This document shows positions 14,921 through 23,383 of a stretch of DNA of 27,084 bases, one piece after another. This DNA is from UMGS1781 sp964389545. GTDB taxonomy: Bacteria > Bacillota > Clostridia > TANB77 > CAG-508. The DNA lies in assembly GCA_964389545.1 (NCBI GenBank), contig CAYMDN010000015.1, positions 1 to 27,084 of the forward strand, in the 5' to 3' direction. The notes below the pieces were generated by a model. It had not been told where the DNA came from. It did no database searches and saw only the letters and a list, made by a program, of their open reading frames with translations. The number at the start of each line of letters is the position of its first letter. Positions within the stretch are counted from its first letter, which is position 1. The translations under genes and the position numbers were made by a program.

Positions 14921-17188
14921 TTAATGATTTTTACTAAAATATTCTCCAAAATCGCTTTTAGATAATGGTTTTGCATAATAATATCCTTGTATTACATCGC
15001 ATTTTAATTTCTGAATATATTCTACTTGTTCCCTTGTTTCAACACCCTCAACAATAGTGCTAACTCCTAGACGTTTTGCTATAAGCATAATGTAATTTAT
15101 AATATTTCTATTACTATTCAAATCTGCATTACTAATAAACACTTTATCTATCTTTAATATGTCAAATGGCATACTTTGTATCATACTAAGTGAAGAATAT
15201 CCTGTTCCAAAATCATCTATTGAAATAAGGAAACCTTTTTCTTTAATTTTATTTAAAATATTTAAAATGTCTATATTTTCATCAACAGTTGCGCTTTCTG
15301 TTATTTCTAAATCTATATGTGTTCTATCTACATTGTATTTATCAGAAATTCTTACATATTCATCAATAAAATTTTCATCAGTGAAATGTTCTTTAGAAAC
15401 ATTAATAGATATTGTTGGGATAAAATCATATTCATTTTTCCATTTTGCAATATCTTTACAAACTTGCTCAAATATGTATAAATCTAGCTTTATTATAAAT
15501 TTATTTTTTTCAAATAGAGGAATAAATTTATTAGGAGAAATTATTTGACCATCTTTGTGCCATCTAACTAAAGCTTCTGCACCAATCACTTTTTCTGTTA
15601 CTGTATCTGTTTTAGGTTGATAATATACTTGTATTTCTCCATTTGCTAAAGCCTTTTTCATCCCAGATTCTATTTCTTGTTCTTCTAATAGTTTATTCTC
15701 CAGAATTTCATCAAAGATATAATATCCTTCATTGTATAATCCTTTTATTTTGGCACGTGCCATATATGATTTGTCTATAACACTATTAATATCTTTGTCA
15801 TTTTCATTTATCTTATATACACCAATTGATAAATTTAAATATATAGATAAATTTTCTATAGTAACATTTGAAACTTCGTCGTGTATCTTATTTAATAGTT
15901 TTTTAATGTCATCATCATAATTAAAAATACTAACAAAAATATCATTTGACATTCTACATGTTATATTATTTTCTGGTAATATTGCAAACAAATTATTTCC
16001 TAGTGTTTTTAATATTCCATCACAAACTTTATATCCATAAATGTTATTTAACATTTTAAATTTATTAATGTCAACAGATATTATATACTTAGAATCTTCT
16101 GAATTTTCTAAGAACTTTGTACTATTTTCTTTAAAATATATGGCATTTCCCAATGATGTTATAGGATCAATATATGCAATATTATATATTCTACGGCTGT
16201 TCTTTTGAGAATTTATATTTATATACAAAAATATGCAAATTAATATCACACTAAATCCCATACATATTACAAACGAAGTAGATAAAAAGCTATCAAATTC
16301 ATTTGCGATTACTGAATCTGGAACTACTGTTATTACATACCAATCATTTATATCAAGCTTTGTATAATGCATAAAATAAGTTTCATTTGCTAAAGATATA
16401 TCGAATGAATTAGTTTTACCATTTTTTATATCTTCATTCATAGCGGTTAATTTTTGTAATTCGTTATTATTTTTTAAGTTGTATGTATTTTTCCAGTGAT
16501 CATAAATGTTTGCATGGTCATCTGTTACTTTTTTATAAGAATCTATTAGTATGTCTCCATTATTATTTATTAAATATGTTCCACCTTGTCCATTAAATAA
16601 CTTACGTGGTAGTAACTCACTATAATTTTCTGTTTTGACAACCGCATATAATATATATTCTTTACCATTAAAAGTAAAAAGTCTAGAATATGTATTTACT
16701 TGGGCATTTGAAACAGCACTCATATTATTTTCTGATAATTGAACTGTATCTCCTTTCCCCTCATGTTCTGCAAAATATTTATCTATACCTGGATAATTGT
16801 GTGAAACTAGACCGTCACTTGTTGTACCGTTACCTTCTCTATCCAAAATAACAAGTCTCGTAAAGTGATAGTCATCTAAGTCATCACGATAGACATCAAA
16901 AACATCTTCTGGCTTTTCAAAAAGATTATTATTAATGTTATCAACTAATATTTCAATAAACTTTTTTTGTTCGGCAATTACTGTGTTTAATTGAGTAGCA
17001 GTTTGTTCACTAAGCTCTGTGATGTTTTGATAAACATTCTTACGAGTTAATTTGTTAATATATTTTAAATACAAGAACGTCATCGTAACAAGAATTAAAA
17101 ACACAACAATAACAATTACTAGATTAAATTTAATTTTGGGTGCAATAGCATTAAAACGCTTTATGACCTTTTTCTCTTCTTTTTCCAT
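14921..17188 (-). CDS. Membrane-bound Cache-GGDEF-EAL protein, predicted c-di-GMP phosphodiesterase
   Basis: Predicted to hydrolyse the second messenger c-di-GMP in response to an outside signal. The 755-aa protein has a membrane segment at about 21-42, an extracellular double-Cache-like sensor at about 45-295, a second membrane segment at about 303-323, a GGDEF domain at about 340-490 and an EAL domain at about 505-755. The GGDEF signature is degenerate (SNDIF at 414-418), so no cyclase activity is expected. The EAL domain looks complete: EALVRW (538-543), NVSKEHF, LEITES, the DDFGTGYS loop (658-665), K679 in LKIDKVF, and the VEGVET glutamate. A GAGG site precedes ATG 17188. It lies within the ruvB-queH-polA operon. 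Confidence 0.92.
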   Translation of the reverse strand: MEKEEKKVIKRFNAIAPKIKFNLVIVIVVFLILVTMTFLYLKYINKLTRKNVYQNITELSEQTATQLNTVIAEQKKFIEILVDNINNNLFEKPEDVFDVYRDDLDDYHFTRLVILDREGNGTTSDGLVSHNYPGIDKYFAEHEGKGDTVQLSENNMSAVSNAQVNTYSRLFTFNGKEYILYAVVKTENYSELLPRKLFNGQGGTYLINNNGDILIDSYKKVTDDHANIYDHWKNTYNLKNNNELQKLTAMNEDIKNGKTNSFDISLANETYFMHYTKLDINDWYVITVVPDSVIANEFDSFLSTSFVICMGFSVILICIFLYININSQKNSRRIYNIAYIDPITSLGNAIYFKENSTKFLENSEDSKYIISVDINKFKMLNNIYGYKVCDGILKTLGNNLFAILPENNITCRMSNDIFVSIFNYDDDIKKLLNKIHDEVSNVTIENLSIYLNLSIGVYKINENDKDINSVIDKSYMARAKIKGLYNEGYYIFDEILENKLLEEQEIESGMKKALANGEIQVYYQPKTDTVTEKVIGAEALVRWHKDGQIISPNKFIPLFEKNKFIIKLDLYIFEQVCKDIAKWKNEYDFIPTISINVSKEHFTDENFIDEYVRISDKYNVDRTHIDLEITESATVDENIDILNILNKIKEKGFLISIDDFGTGYSSLSMIQSMPFDILKIDKVFISNADLNSNRNIINYIMLIAKRLGVSTIVEGVETREQVEYIQKLKCDVIQGYYYAKPLSKSDFGEYFSKNH

Positions 17189-17224
17189 ATCTTACCTCAT
17201 AAAATAATAATTTATACATATAAG

Positions 17225-17791
17225 CTATATACCAGAAAAATTTTTCTTATCTTTCTCAATTTTCTTTGAATATCTCTCTTCCTCTGAGAAAATGCATCCG
17301 CAGTATTTTTGCATATATAATCCGATTTCTCTTGCTTTGCTTTGTCCTTTTCTGAACCCCTCTCTAAAATCTCTATATACAAATTTTAGTCCATATTTTT
17401 TTGCTATTTCTTCTCCGATTCTTTTTATTTCATCATGCTTTTGATACGGACTTACTAATAGCGTTGTTGTAAAACTATCGTATCCATTTTCTTTGGCATA
17501 TTTTGCTGTTTGTTCTAATCTTATCACATAACAATAATTTGTGCATCTATTTTCTAAATTATTTATTGTTTTTTTACAAAATGTTCGTAAGCCATATTCT
17601 TCTTCAAATATGGCTTTTACATTTATACTTTTTGTGTATTCTATTAAGCAATCTCTTCTTGCTTCGTATTCTTTATATGGATGTATATTTGGATTGTACC
17701 AATATACTGTTGGTTCTATTTTTTCTTCTCTTAATTTATCAATGCAGTACACACTACATGGTGCACAACATGTATGCATTAATAGTTTCAT
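17225..17791 (-). CDS. queH: QueH, epoxyqueuosine reductase (DUF208 family)
   Basis: Catalyses the last step of queuosine synthesis, reduction of epoxyqueuosine in the anticodon of GUN tRNAs; it replaces QueG without cobalamin. The 188-aa protein shows the DUF208 cysteine pattern: MHTCCAPCS (C8, C9, C12) at the N-terminus for the Fe-S centre, then C in FCKKTINN, CTNYCYV, and the C-terminal KYCGCIFSEEERY. The fold is a small HUP-like domain. It follows ruvB by 13 nt with an AAGGAA site. No other que gene is visible here. Confidence 0.92.
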   Translation of the reverse strand: MKLLMHTCCAPCSVYCIDKLREEKIEPTVYWYNPNIHPYKEYEARRDCLIEYTKSINVKAIFEEEYGLRTFCKKTINNLENRCTNYCYVIRLEQTAKYAKENGYDSFTTTLLVSPYQKHDEIKRIGEEIAKKYGLKFVYRDFREGFRKGQSKAREIGLYMQKYCGCIFSEEERYSKKIEKDKKNFSGI

Positions 17792-17804
17792 ATAATTATT
17801 TCCT

Positions 17805-18818
17805 TTATTTTAAATTTTGTAGTGGAAGTCCTAGATGCTCGTATGCTCGTGGTAATGCCACACGTCCACGTGGTGTACGTCCTATAAAGTTTTTTTGCAT
17901 TAAATATGGCTCATATACGTCTTCTATTGTTTCAACTTCTTCTCCTATTGTTGATGCGAGTGTTTCTATTCCTACTGGTCCACCTGTATAATTTACTATT
18001 ATTGTTTCTAGTATTTTTCTATCTATATTATCTAGTCCTAACTCATCTATTTCTAGTTTTTTTAATGATATGTCCGCAATATCTCTTGTTATAGATCCAT
18101 CTCCAAGAACAGATGCATAATCTCTAACTCTCTTTAATAGTCTATTTGCTATTCTTGGTGTTCCTCTCGAACGTTTTGCAATTTCTAATGATCCAAACTT
18201 ATCTATTGTTATTCCCATTATTTCTGCAGATCTTTCTACTATTGTTTGTAGTTCTTCTTCATCGTATAGTTCTAATCTATTAACTATTCCAAATCTATCT
18301 CTTAATGGTGTTGTAAGTGAACCCGCTCTTGTAGTTGCTGCAACCAAAGTAAATTTGGGTAAATCTAATCTAATTGATCTTGCACTTGGTCCTTTTCCAA
18401 TTATGATATCTAAATTGTAATCTTCTAATGCAGGATATAGTATTTCTTCTACACTTCTGTTTAATCTGTGGATTTCGTCTATAAATAGAACATCGTTTGG
18501 TGCTAAGTTTGTAAGTAGTGCAGCTAAGTCTCCTGGCTTTTCTATTGCTGGTCCTGATGTTATTCTTATGTTTGAATTCATTTCTGTCGCAATAATATTT
18601 GCAAGTGTTGTTTTACCAAGTCCTGGAGGTCCATATAATAAAACATGGTCTAATGGTTCATTCCTTTTTTTTGCTGCTTCTATATATACTTTCATATTCT
18701 CTTTTACTTTTGTTTGTCCTATGTATTCACTTATAGTCCTTGGTCTTAATGAGTTTTCTACTCGTTCTTCTTCATTATTTTGTAAATTTGGAATTAGTAA
18801 ATTCTCATCATCTTCCAT
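17805..18818 (-). CDS. ruvB: RuvB, Holliday junction branch-migration helicase
   Basis: AAA+ motor that drives branch migration with RuvA. The 337-aa protein has Walker A GPPGLGKTT at 63-71, Walker B LFIDEIHRLN (D114, E115), the sensor segment LVAATTRAGSLTTPLRDRFG, and a C-terminal winged-helix domain ending RTPRGRVALPRAYEHLG. The family is usually about 330-350 aa. Its usual partner ruvA is not adjacent; the next gene upstream is a small membrane protein. A GAGG site precedes ATG 18818. Confidence 0.97.
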   Translation of the reverse strand: MEDDENLLIPNLQNNEEERVENSLRPRTISEYIGQTKVKENMKVYIEAAKKRNEPLDHVLLYGPPGLGKTTLANIIATEMNSNIRITSGPAIEKPGDLAALLTNLAPNDVLFIDEIHRLNRSVEEILYPALEDYNLDIIIGKGPSARSIRLDLPKFTLVAATTRAGSLTTPLRDRFGIVNRLELYDEEELQTIVERSAEIMGITIDKFGSLEIAKRSRGTPRIANRLLKRVRDYASVLGDGSITRDIADISLKKLEIDELGLDNIDRKILETIIVNYTGGPVGIETLASTIGEEVETIEDVYEPYLMQKNFIGRTPRGRVALPRAYEHLGLPLQNLK

Positions 18819-18836
18819 ATTTCTTCCTCTTCTCTT

Positions 18837-19331
18837 TTATGGGATTGCTATTACAGCTAATGCTGGAAATATTCCTAATAGTCCTGCTAATTGATAATAT
18901 GCAAAAACTTCATCGTCTATATTATTTACAATACCATCTTTTAATGCTTCTGGTTTTCCTTCTACAACTTCAAGTGTTATTCTTCCTACATTCTTATATG
19001 AGTAATGAATTTCAAAGCTTGATTTTTCTTGTGGGTGGAAATATGATATTGTGTAATATTCATATCCTAAAAAATCGTTATTTTTATTGTATATTGCCAC
19101 TTGCACAGTTGCTTCATCTATAATTTCTCCTGTTGTATTCTTAACCGTTCCTTTTACATATCCGTCTGAATGTGCTTTTTTATATTCACTTACTTCTATG
19201 CTTGGATTATTCGTTAGTATTTCATAATTTTTAGATTCCTTATAAAATGACTTTGTTATTAGATCTGTAGAAAAACCTACTGCAATAAAAACTATAATTA
19301 ATAATAATATCCATTTCAAAATTTTTTCCAT
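18837..19331 (-). CDS. Small membrane protein with FxLYD-like domain
   Basis: A 164-aa protein with a hydrophobic N-terminal segment (about 6-22), an outer domain of about 100 aa and a second hydrophobic segment at the C-terminus (about 145-163). The outer part, including YVKGTVKNTTGEIIDEATVQVAIYNKNNDFLG, matches the beta-sandwich pattern of the FxLYD domain, an N-utilisation of unknown role common in Firmicutes surface proteins. It is the first gene of the operon that includes ruvB and ends 18 nt before it. Function is unknown. Confidence 0.78.
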   Translation of the reverse strand: MEKILKWILLLIIVFIAVGFSTDLITKSFYKESKNYEILTNNPSIEVSEYKKAHSDGYVKGTVKNTTGEIIDEATVQVAIYNKNNDFLGYEYYTISYFHPQEKSSFEIHYSYKNVGRITLEVVEGKPEALKDGIVNNIDDEVFAYYQLAGLLGIFPALAVIAIP

Positions 19332-19355
19332 AATTTTCTCCTTTTTTACGTAATA

Positions 19356-19384
19356 ATTATACTATAAATTATAGTAAAAGTAAA
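19356..19384 (-). promoter_or_regulatory. Promoter of the FxLYD-ruvB-queH operon
   Basis: On the minus strand TTTACT (19384-19379), a 17-nt spacer and a perfect TATAAT (19361-19356) lie about 25 nt before ATG 19331. No LexA-type box was recognised, which is notable for a ruvB operon. Confidence 0.6.
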
Positions 19385-19418
19385 GATTCTCCTTGAGTAC
19401 TAGCCTATTTTTATGATA

Positions 19419-19447
19419 TTGACTTTTTCCTATAATTAATATATTAT
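19419..19447 (+). promoter_or_regulatory. Possible promoter of the small plus-strand membrane gene
   Basis: TTGACT (19419-19424), a 17-nt spacer and TATTAT (19442-19447) give a very short leader before the ribosome binding site at 19456-19462. TATAAT at 19431-19436 is an alternative -10 without a clear -35. Confidence 0.4.
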
Positions 19448-19468
19448 ATATGCCAAGAGGTGATATTA

Positions 19469-19852
19469 ATGGATAAATTTATGGCAACTATAAAAGGCAA
19501 AAAAGTTTTAGGGATTGTCGGTGCTTTACTTTTAATTTTAGGTCCTATACTTCCCTGTATTAGTAGAGGTTCACATAGTTACAGCTACGTATATCTTGAG
19601 GAAGAAATTGCCGATGGAATATTTGTAGTAATTCTTGCTGCTATTGCATTATTTATGATTTTTAAAGCAAAGAAACAAATTTTTGTTTTAATTCCAACAG
19701 CTTTAGCTGCATTATTAGTTTTCTATGAGTTCAGCCAAATGTTTGACATAGCTGATCCAGCAATTGGTTTCTTTGTAATGGTATTAGGAATGATATTATT
19801 GGCTGTATATCCTTTTGTTTACAAAGGAGAAAAAACAGACATTGAAGTTTAA
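19469..19852 (+). CDS. Small multi-span membrane protein of unknown function
   Basis: A 127-aa protein with four hydrophobic segments: about 11-30, 48-64, 68-87 and 93-112 (counted from ATG 19469). A short loop between the first two holds a Tyr/Ser-rich stretch, and the C-terminus is charged. A longer reading from GTG 19460 is possible, but that GTG is part of the AGAGGTG ribosome binding site of ATG 19469, so I use the ATG. It is the only plus-strand gene between two long minus-strand operons and ends at a two-way terminator. No family recognised. Confidence 0.75.
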   Translation: MDKFMATIKGKKVLGIVGALLLILGPILPCISRGSHSYSYVYLEEEIADGIFVVILAAIALFMIFKAKKQIFVLIPTALAALLVFYEFSQMFDIADPAIGFFVMVLGMILLAVYPFVYKGEKTDIEV

Positions 19853-19878
19853 GTTTAATTAAGAACACATAAAAAAAG

Positions 19879-19907
19879 CAGTATAATGTAAATTATACTG
19901 TTTTTTT
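19879..19907. terminator. Bidirectional terminator after the small membrane gene and rpmE
   Basis: A perfect 9-bp stem (CAGTATAAT / ATTATACTG, loop GTAA) has seven Ts on the plus-strand side and seven As on the other. It ends the plus-strand gene at 19852 and the ribosomal-protein operon whose last gene is rpmE. Confidence 0.88.
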
Positions 19908-19916
19908 ATTATTATA

Positions 19917-20117
19917 TTATTCAATCCCATATTTCTTTTTGAATCTGTCTGCTCTTCCGCCTGTTGTATCTCTTTTTAAATTACCTGTCCAAAAAGCATG
20001 ACAATTTGAACATATATCTACTTTTAAATCTTTTTTTGTTGAACCAACTTTATATACTTTTCCACAAGCACATGTTATTGTTGTTTCTCCATACTCTGGT
20101 TGTATTTCTTGTTTCAC
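19917..20117 (-). CDS. rpmE: Ribosomal protein L31 (zinc-binding form)
   Basis: The 66-aa large-subunit protein L31 in the C+ form, with zinc ligands C16, C18, C36 and C39 in TCACGK and CSNCHAFWTG. The C-terminal DRFKKKYG tail is typical. The start codon is GTG (20115-20117) with an AGAGGTG site 8 nt upstream. It is the last gene of the operon and precedes the terminator at 19879-19907. Confidence 0.95.
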   Translation of the reverse strand: MKQEIQPEYGETTITCACGKVYKVGSTKKDLKVDICSNCHAFWTGNLKRDTTGGRADRFKKKYGIE

Positions 20118-20142
20118 TTAAGATACACCTCTCTTTTCATTA

Positions 20143-20322
20143 TTATTGGTTGTTATTTACGTTATTTTGCTGAGGAGCAGCTTCTTCTTTATTAAAACTA
20201 CTCTTTATGTCTGTAATAACTTCATCAAATGATACTTTAGATGCGAGTTTTACGCCTATGTTTACAATACATGCAATTATTAAAATAATTAGTCCTATTT
20301 TTTTCCATGATTTAGCTAACAT
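20143..20322 (-). CDS. Small single-span membrane protein of unknown function
   Basis: About 59 aa from ATG 20322 (63 aa if ATG 20334 is used). One hydrophobic segment near the N-terminus (GLIILIIACIVNIGVKLA), then a short amphipathic region and a low-complexity Q/N tail (APQQNNVNNNQ). ATG 20334 directly abuts the GGAG site (no spacing), so the ATG four codons on is likelier, though its spacing of 12 nt is long. It lies between rplQ and rpmE with short gaps, which supports real expression. I do not recognise it. Confidence 0.65.
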   Translation of the reverse strand: MLAKSWKKIGLIILIIACIVNIGVKLASKVSFDEVITDIKSSFNKEEAAPQQNNVNNNQ

Positions 20323-20340
20323 AAGTTCTCTCATCTCCTA

Positions 20341-20859
20341 TTACACTAATTCGATTATTACTTTTTCAGCATTGTCGCCTTTTCTTGGCCCTAATTTTAA
20401 TATTCTTGTATAACCACCTTGTCTTTTTTCGTACTTAGTAGCTATTTCTCCGAATAATTTTGCAGGTAAATCTATTTTATTACCCTTGCTATCTTTAACT
20501 TTGTTTGTTTTTGCCATTATTTTTCTTCTTGCATTTAATCTTGTTGGCATATCTTTTTGTCTCTTTTCTGTTTTTTCTTCTTTAACGACTCTAAGATATT
20601 CTTTACCATTTTTGCTTGTAACTTTTTCTAATTCTTTGTTACCTTTGCTATCTAATTTTGCTTTTACAACTTTAACTTCAACTTCTTCGTAGTTGTCTTT
20701 TTCTTTTATTGCTAATGCTATTAAGTTTTCAGCTAATCCTCTAACTTCTTTAGCTCTAGCTTCTGTTGTTTCTATTCTACCATATACTAATAAGTCTGTT
20801 GTTAAATTTTTAAGCATTGCCATTCTTTGGTCTGTTGTTCTTCCTAACTTTCTAGCCAA
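20341..20859 (-). CDS. rplQ: Ribosomal protein L17 with a roughly 50-residue internal insertion
   Basis: Large-subunit protein near the exit tunnel. The N-terminal half RKLGRTTDQRMAMLKNL and RIETTEARAKEVRGLAE and the C-terminal GGYTRILKLGPRKGDNAE...IIELV are unmistakable. The protein is 172 aa, against about 115-125 in most bacteria. The extra material lies at about residues 55-107, a highly charged K/E/V-rich stretch between the first helix pair and the NARRKIMAK helix. The frame is continuous, so this is an insertion, not a frameshift. The start is TTG 20857-20859 behind an AGGAGG site, with no better ATG nearby. Confidence 0.95.
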   Translation of the reverse strand: MARKLGRTTDQRMAMLKNLTTDLLVYGRIETTEARAKEVRGLAENLIALAIKEKDNYEEVEVKVVKAKLDSKGNKELEKVTSKNGKEYLRVVKEEKTEKRQKDMPTRLNARRKIMAKTNKVKDSKGNKIDLPAKLFGEIATKYEKRQGGYTRILKLGPRKGDNAEKVIIELV

Positions 20860-20886
20860 TTTATTCAGCCTCCTTATATTTTAATT

Positions 20887-21834
20887 TTATTCATCATCTG
20901 AAGCAAAGTTTAAATCTAGTGAATGTAATTTATTAATTACTTCATCTAATGATTTTTTACCTAAATTTCTAACTTTCATCATATCTGCTTCAGATTTATT
21001 TGCTAAATCTTCAACTGTTGATATTCCTGCTCTTTTTAGACAATTATATGATCTAACAGATAACTCTAATTCTTCTATTGGCATTTCCAATATTTTTTCT
21101 TTCTTAGATTCTGATTTTTCAACCATAACTTTTGTATTTCTAGCTGTTTCTGATAAGTCTATGAATAATTCTAAATGGCTTACCATAACTTTTGCAGCTA
21201 AACTAACTGCCTCATAGGCTTTTAGGCTTCCATCTGTCCATACTTCAATTATTAATTTATCAAAGTCTATTGATTGTCCTACTCTAGTGTTTTCTACTGA
21301 GTAATTAACTTTTTTAACTGGTGTAAAAATTGAATCTATTGGTAATACGTCAATTGATTGATTTTCTGTCTTATTTTTTTCTGCAACATTGTATCCTCTA
21401 CCTCTGTCAACAGTCATGTCCATGTGTAAGAATCCACCTTCAGCTACTGTTGCGATATGTAAATCTGGATTTAATATTTCTATAGAAGAATCTGTAATTA
21501 TGTCTCCAGCTTTTACTTCACCTTCACCATTGAAATCAATTTTAATTGTTTTAACTTCATTATCGTGCATTTTTAATCTTACACTTTTTAAATTAACTAT
21601 GATTTCTGGAACGTCTTCTACAACGTTTGGAATACTTGAAAATTCATGTACAGCACCTTCAATCTTAACACTTGTTATTGCTGCACCTGGCAATGAAGAT
21701 AATAATATTCTTCTTAAAGAATTTCCTATAGTCATTCCGTATCCTCTTTCAAGTGGTTCACATACGAATTTTCCATAACTTTCGTCTTCATTTATTGCTA
21801 GGCATTCAATATTTGGTTTTTCAAATTCAATCAT
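20887..21834 (-). CDS. rpoA: RNA polymerase alpha subunit
   Basis: Assembles the polymerase core (N-terminal dimer domain, about 1-230) and contacts promoter UP elements and activators (C-terminal HhH domain, about 250-315). The 315-aa length is normal. Visible blocks are ERGYGMTIGNSLRRILLSSLPG and FSSIPNVVEDVPEI in the N-terminal domain, and LSVRSYNCLKRAGISTVEDL plus RNLGKKSLDEV in the C-terminal domain. It sits between rpsD and rplQ in the canonical alpha-operon order. A hairpin lies just before its ribosome binding site. Confidence 0.97.
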   Translation of the reverse strand: MIEFEKPNIECLAINEDESYGKFVCEPLERGYGMTIGNSLRRILLSSLPGAAITSVKIEGAVHEFSSIPNVVEDVPEIIVNLKSVRLKMHDNEVKTIKIDFNGEGEVKAGDIITDSSIEILNPDLHIATVAEGGFLHMDMTVDRGRGYNVAEKNKTENQSIDVLPIDSIFTPVKKVNYSVENTRVGQSIDFDKLIIEVWTDGSLKAYEAVSLAAKVMVSHLELFIDLSETARNTKVMVEKSESKKEKILEMPIEELELSVRSYNCLKRAGISTVEDLANKSEADMMKVRNLGKKSLDEVINKLHSLDLNFASDDE

Positions 21835-21849
21835 TAATTTTAACCTCCT

Positions 21850-21886
21850 AAATTAGATGTTCGGCTTAGATGCATTAATCTAATTT
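21850..21886 (-). other. Hairpin next to the rpoA ribosome binding site
   Basis: A 9-bp inverted repeat (AAATTAGAT / ATCTAATTT, loop of 19) ends 1 nt before the AGGAGG of rpoA on the minus strand. There is no U-run, so it is not a terminator. It could affect rpoA translation or mRNA stability. Confidence 0.45.
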
Positions 21887-21903
21887 TAACTTCTAATTTC
21901 TAA

Positions 21904-22530
21904 CTATTTAGAATATAATTCTACGATTAAGTGCTCTTCAACTGGAATATCTACATCTTCTCTAGCTGCTAATCTAACAACTTTAACTTGTAGATTTTTT
22001 TCATCTTTTTGTAACCATTCTGGAACTGGTTTTGATTTATTAACTTCCATATTTTCTTTGATTGTTTTGTTATCTCTTTTTATCTCTCTAACTGTGATAA
22101 CATCTCCAGCTTTTACTAAGTATGATGGTATATTTACTTTTTTACCATTTACTTCGAAATGTCCGTGATTAACAAGTTGTCTTGCTTGTGGTCTAGATGA
22201 TCCAAATCCTGCTCTGTAAACTACGTTATCTAATCTACTTTCTAGTATTTGTAATAATCTTTCACCTGTAATACCTTTTGCTGTTTCAGCCATTGCGAAA
22301 TATTTTCTAAATTGTTTTTCTCCTACTCCGTAGAAGTATTTTGTTTTTTGTTTTTCTCTTAATTGCATTCCGTATTCAGATAATTTTTTCTTTCCTTGTC
22401 CATGCTCACCTGGTGCATAATTTCTTCTTGTTATACTGCATTTATCTGAATAACATCTTGTACCTTTTAAGAACAATTTTTGCCCTTCTCTACGGCAAAT
22501 ACGACATTGTTCGTCTTTATATCTTGACAT
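21904..22530 (-). CDS. rpsD: Ribosomal protein S4 (zinc-binding form)
   Basis: Primary 16S rRNA-binding protein. The 208-aa length is normal. The N-terminal C4 zinc motif is present (C9, C12, C26, C31). The S4 RNA-binding domain is clear in ARQLVNHGHFEVNGKKVNIPSY (about 110-135). In Bacillus rpsD is a separate gene with its own leader; here it is in the alpha operon between rpsK and rpoA, as in clostridia and proteobacteria, so any S4 feedback would act on the whole operon. Confidence 0.97.
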   Translation of the reverse strand: MSRYKDEQCRICRREGQKLFLKGTRCYSDKCSITRRNYAPGEHGQGKKKLSEYGMQLREKQKTKYFYGVGEKQFRKYFAMAETAKGITGERLLQILESRLDNVVYRAGFGSSRPQARQLVNHGHFEVNGKKVNIPSYLVKAGDVITVREIKRDNKTIKENMEVNKSKPVPEWLQKDEKNLQVKVVRLAAREDVDIPVEEHLIVELYSK

Positions 22531-22570
22531 TTTATTTCCTCCCTCTTGATATTCTAAAATGAATTATATA

Positions 22571-22975
22571 TTAAACTCTTCTTCTTTTTGGTGGTCTACA
22601 ACCATTGTGTGGAATTGGTGTAACATCTTTAATTGCACTAATTTCTAATCCAGCTGTTTGTAATGATCTAATAGCAGCTTCTCTACCAGAACCTGGTCCT
22701 TTTACAAATACTGCTACTGTTCTTAGTCCATGTTCCATTCCTGCTTTTGCAGCTGTTAAAGCTACTTCTCCGGCAGCATATGGTGTGCTTTTTCTTGAAC
22801 CTTTAAAACCAAGTTCACCAGCACTTGACCAAGAAATAACATTTCCCTTTTCGTCTGTAATTGTTACTATTGTATTATTAAAACTAGAATGAATGTGTGC
22901 TTGACCTTTTTCAATATTCTTTCTATCTCTTCTTCTAGTTATTGGTTTTTTTTGTGCACCTGATACTTTTGCCAT
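22571..22975 (-). CDS. rpsK: Ribosomal protein S11
   Basis: 30S platform protein near the E site. The 134-aa sequence has the family blocks AHIHSSFNNTIVTITD, GSRKSTPYAA, VKGPGSGREAAIRSLQ and the C-terminal PIPHNGCRPPKRRRV. It lies 42 nt after rpsM with a GGAGG site and leads into rpsD. Confidence 0.97.
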   Translation of the reverse strand: MAKVSGAQKKPITRRRDRKNIEKGQAHIHSSFNNTIVTITDEKGNVISWSSAGELGFKGSRKSTPYAAGEVALTAAKAGMEHGLRTVAVFVKGPGSGREAAIRSLQTAGLEISAIKDVTPIPHNGCRPPKRRRV

Positions 22976-23017
22976 TTTTAGTTTTTCCTCCTTTTACATG
23001 GATATTCTAATCATAAT

Positions 23018-23383
23018 TTATTTGCTCTTCTTGCTTACTACTTTTCTAGGTCCTTTTCTTGTACGAGCATTAGTTTTTGTTCTTTGTCCTCTAACTGGTA
23101 ATCCTCTCTTATGTCTCATTCCTCTAAAGCATCCTATTTCTGTAAGTCTTTTAATATTAAGAGCTACTTCTCTTCTTAAGTCACCTTCAACTTTATAACC
23201 ATCCATTGCTTTTCTTATGCTTTGAACTTGGTCATCTGTTAAGTCTTTAACTCTAATATCTGGATTTACGTCTGCTGCTTTTAAGATTTTGTTAGAACTT
23301 GTTCTACCTATTCCATAAATGTATGTTAGTCCTATTTCTACTCTTTTTTCTTTAGGTAGATCTACGCCTGCGATTCTTGCCAT
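23018..23383 (-). CDS. rpsM: Ribosomal protein S13
   Basis: 30S head protein that contacts the P-site tRNA and L5. The 121-aa sequence starts ARIAGVDLPKEKRVEIGLTYIYGIG and ends in a basic tail with the KRGLPVRGQRTKTNARTRKGPRK motif, typical of the family. It follows rpmJ by about 180 nt, which is unusually long for this operon and holds a large inverted repeat. Confidence 0.97.
   Translation of the reverse strand: MARIAGVDLPKEKRVEIGLTYIYGIGRTSSNKILKAADVNPDIRVKDLTDDQVQSIRKAMDGYKVEGDLRREVALNIKRLTEIGCFRGMRHKRGLPVRGQRTKTNARTRKGPRKVVSKKSK

Noticed and set aside
17503..17991. A 162-aa plus-strand frame across queH and ruvB
   Set aside because: It overlaps two conserved minus-strand genes, has no ribosome binding site, and its Leu/Phe-rich translation is typical of an antisense shadow of AT-rich genes.
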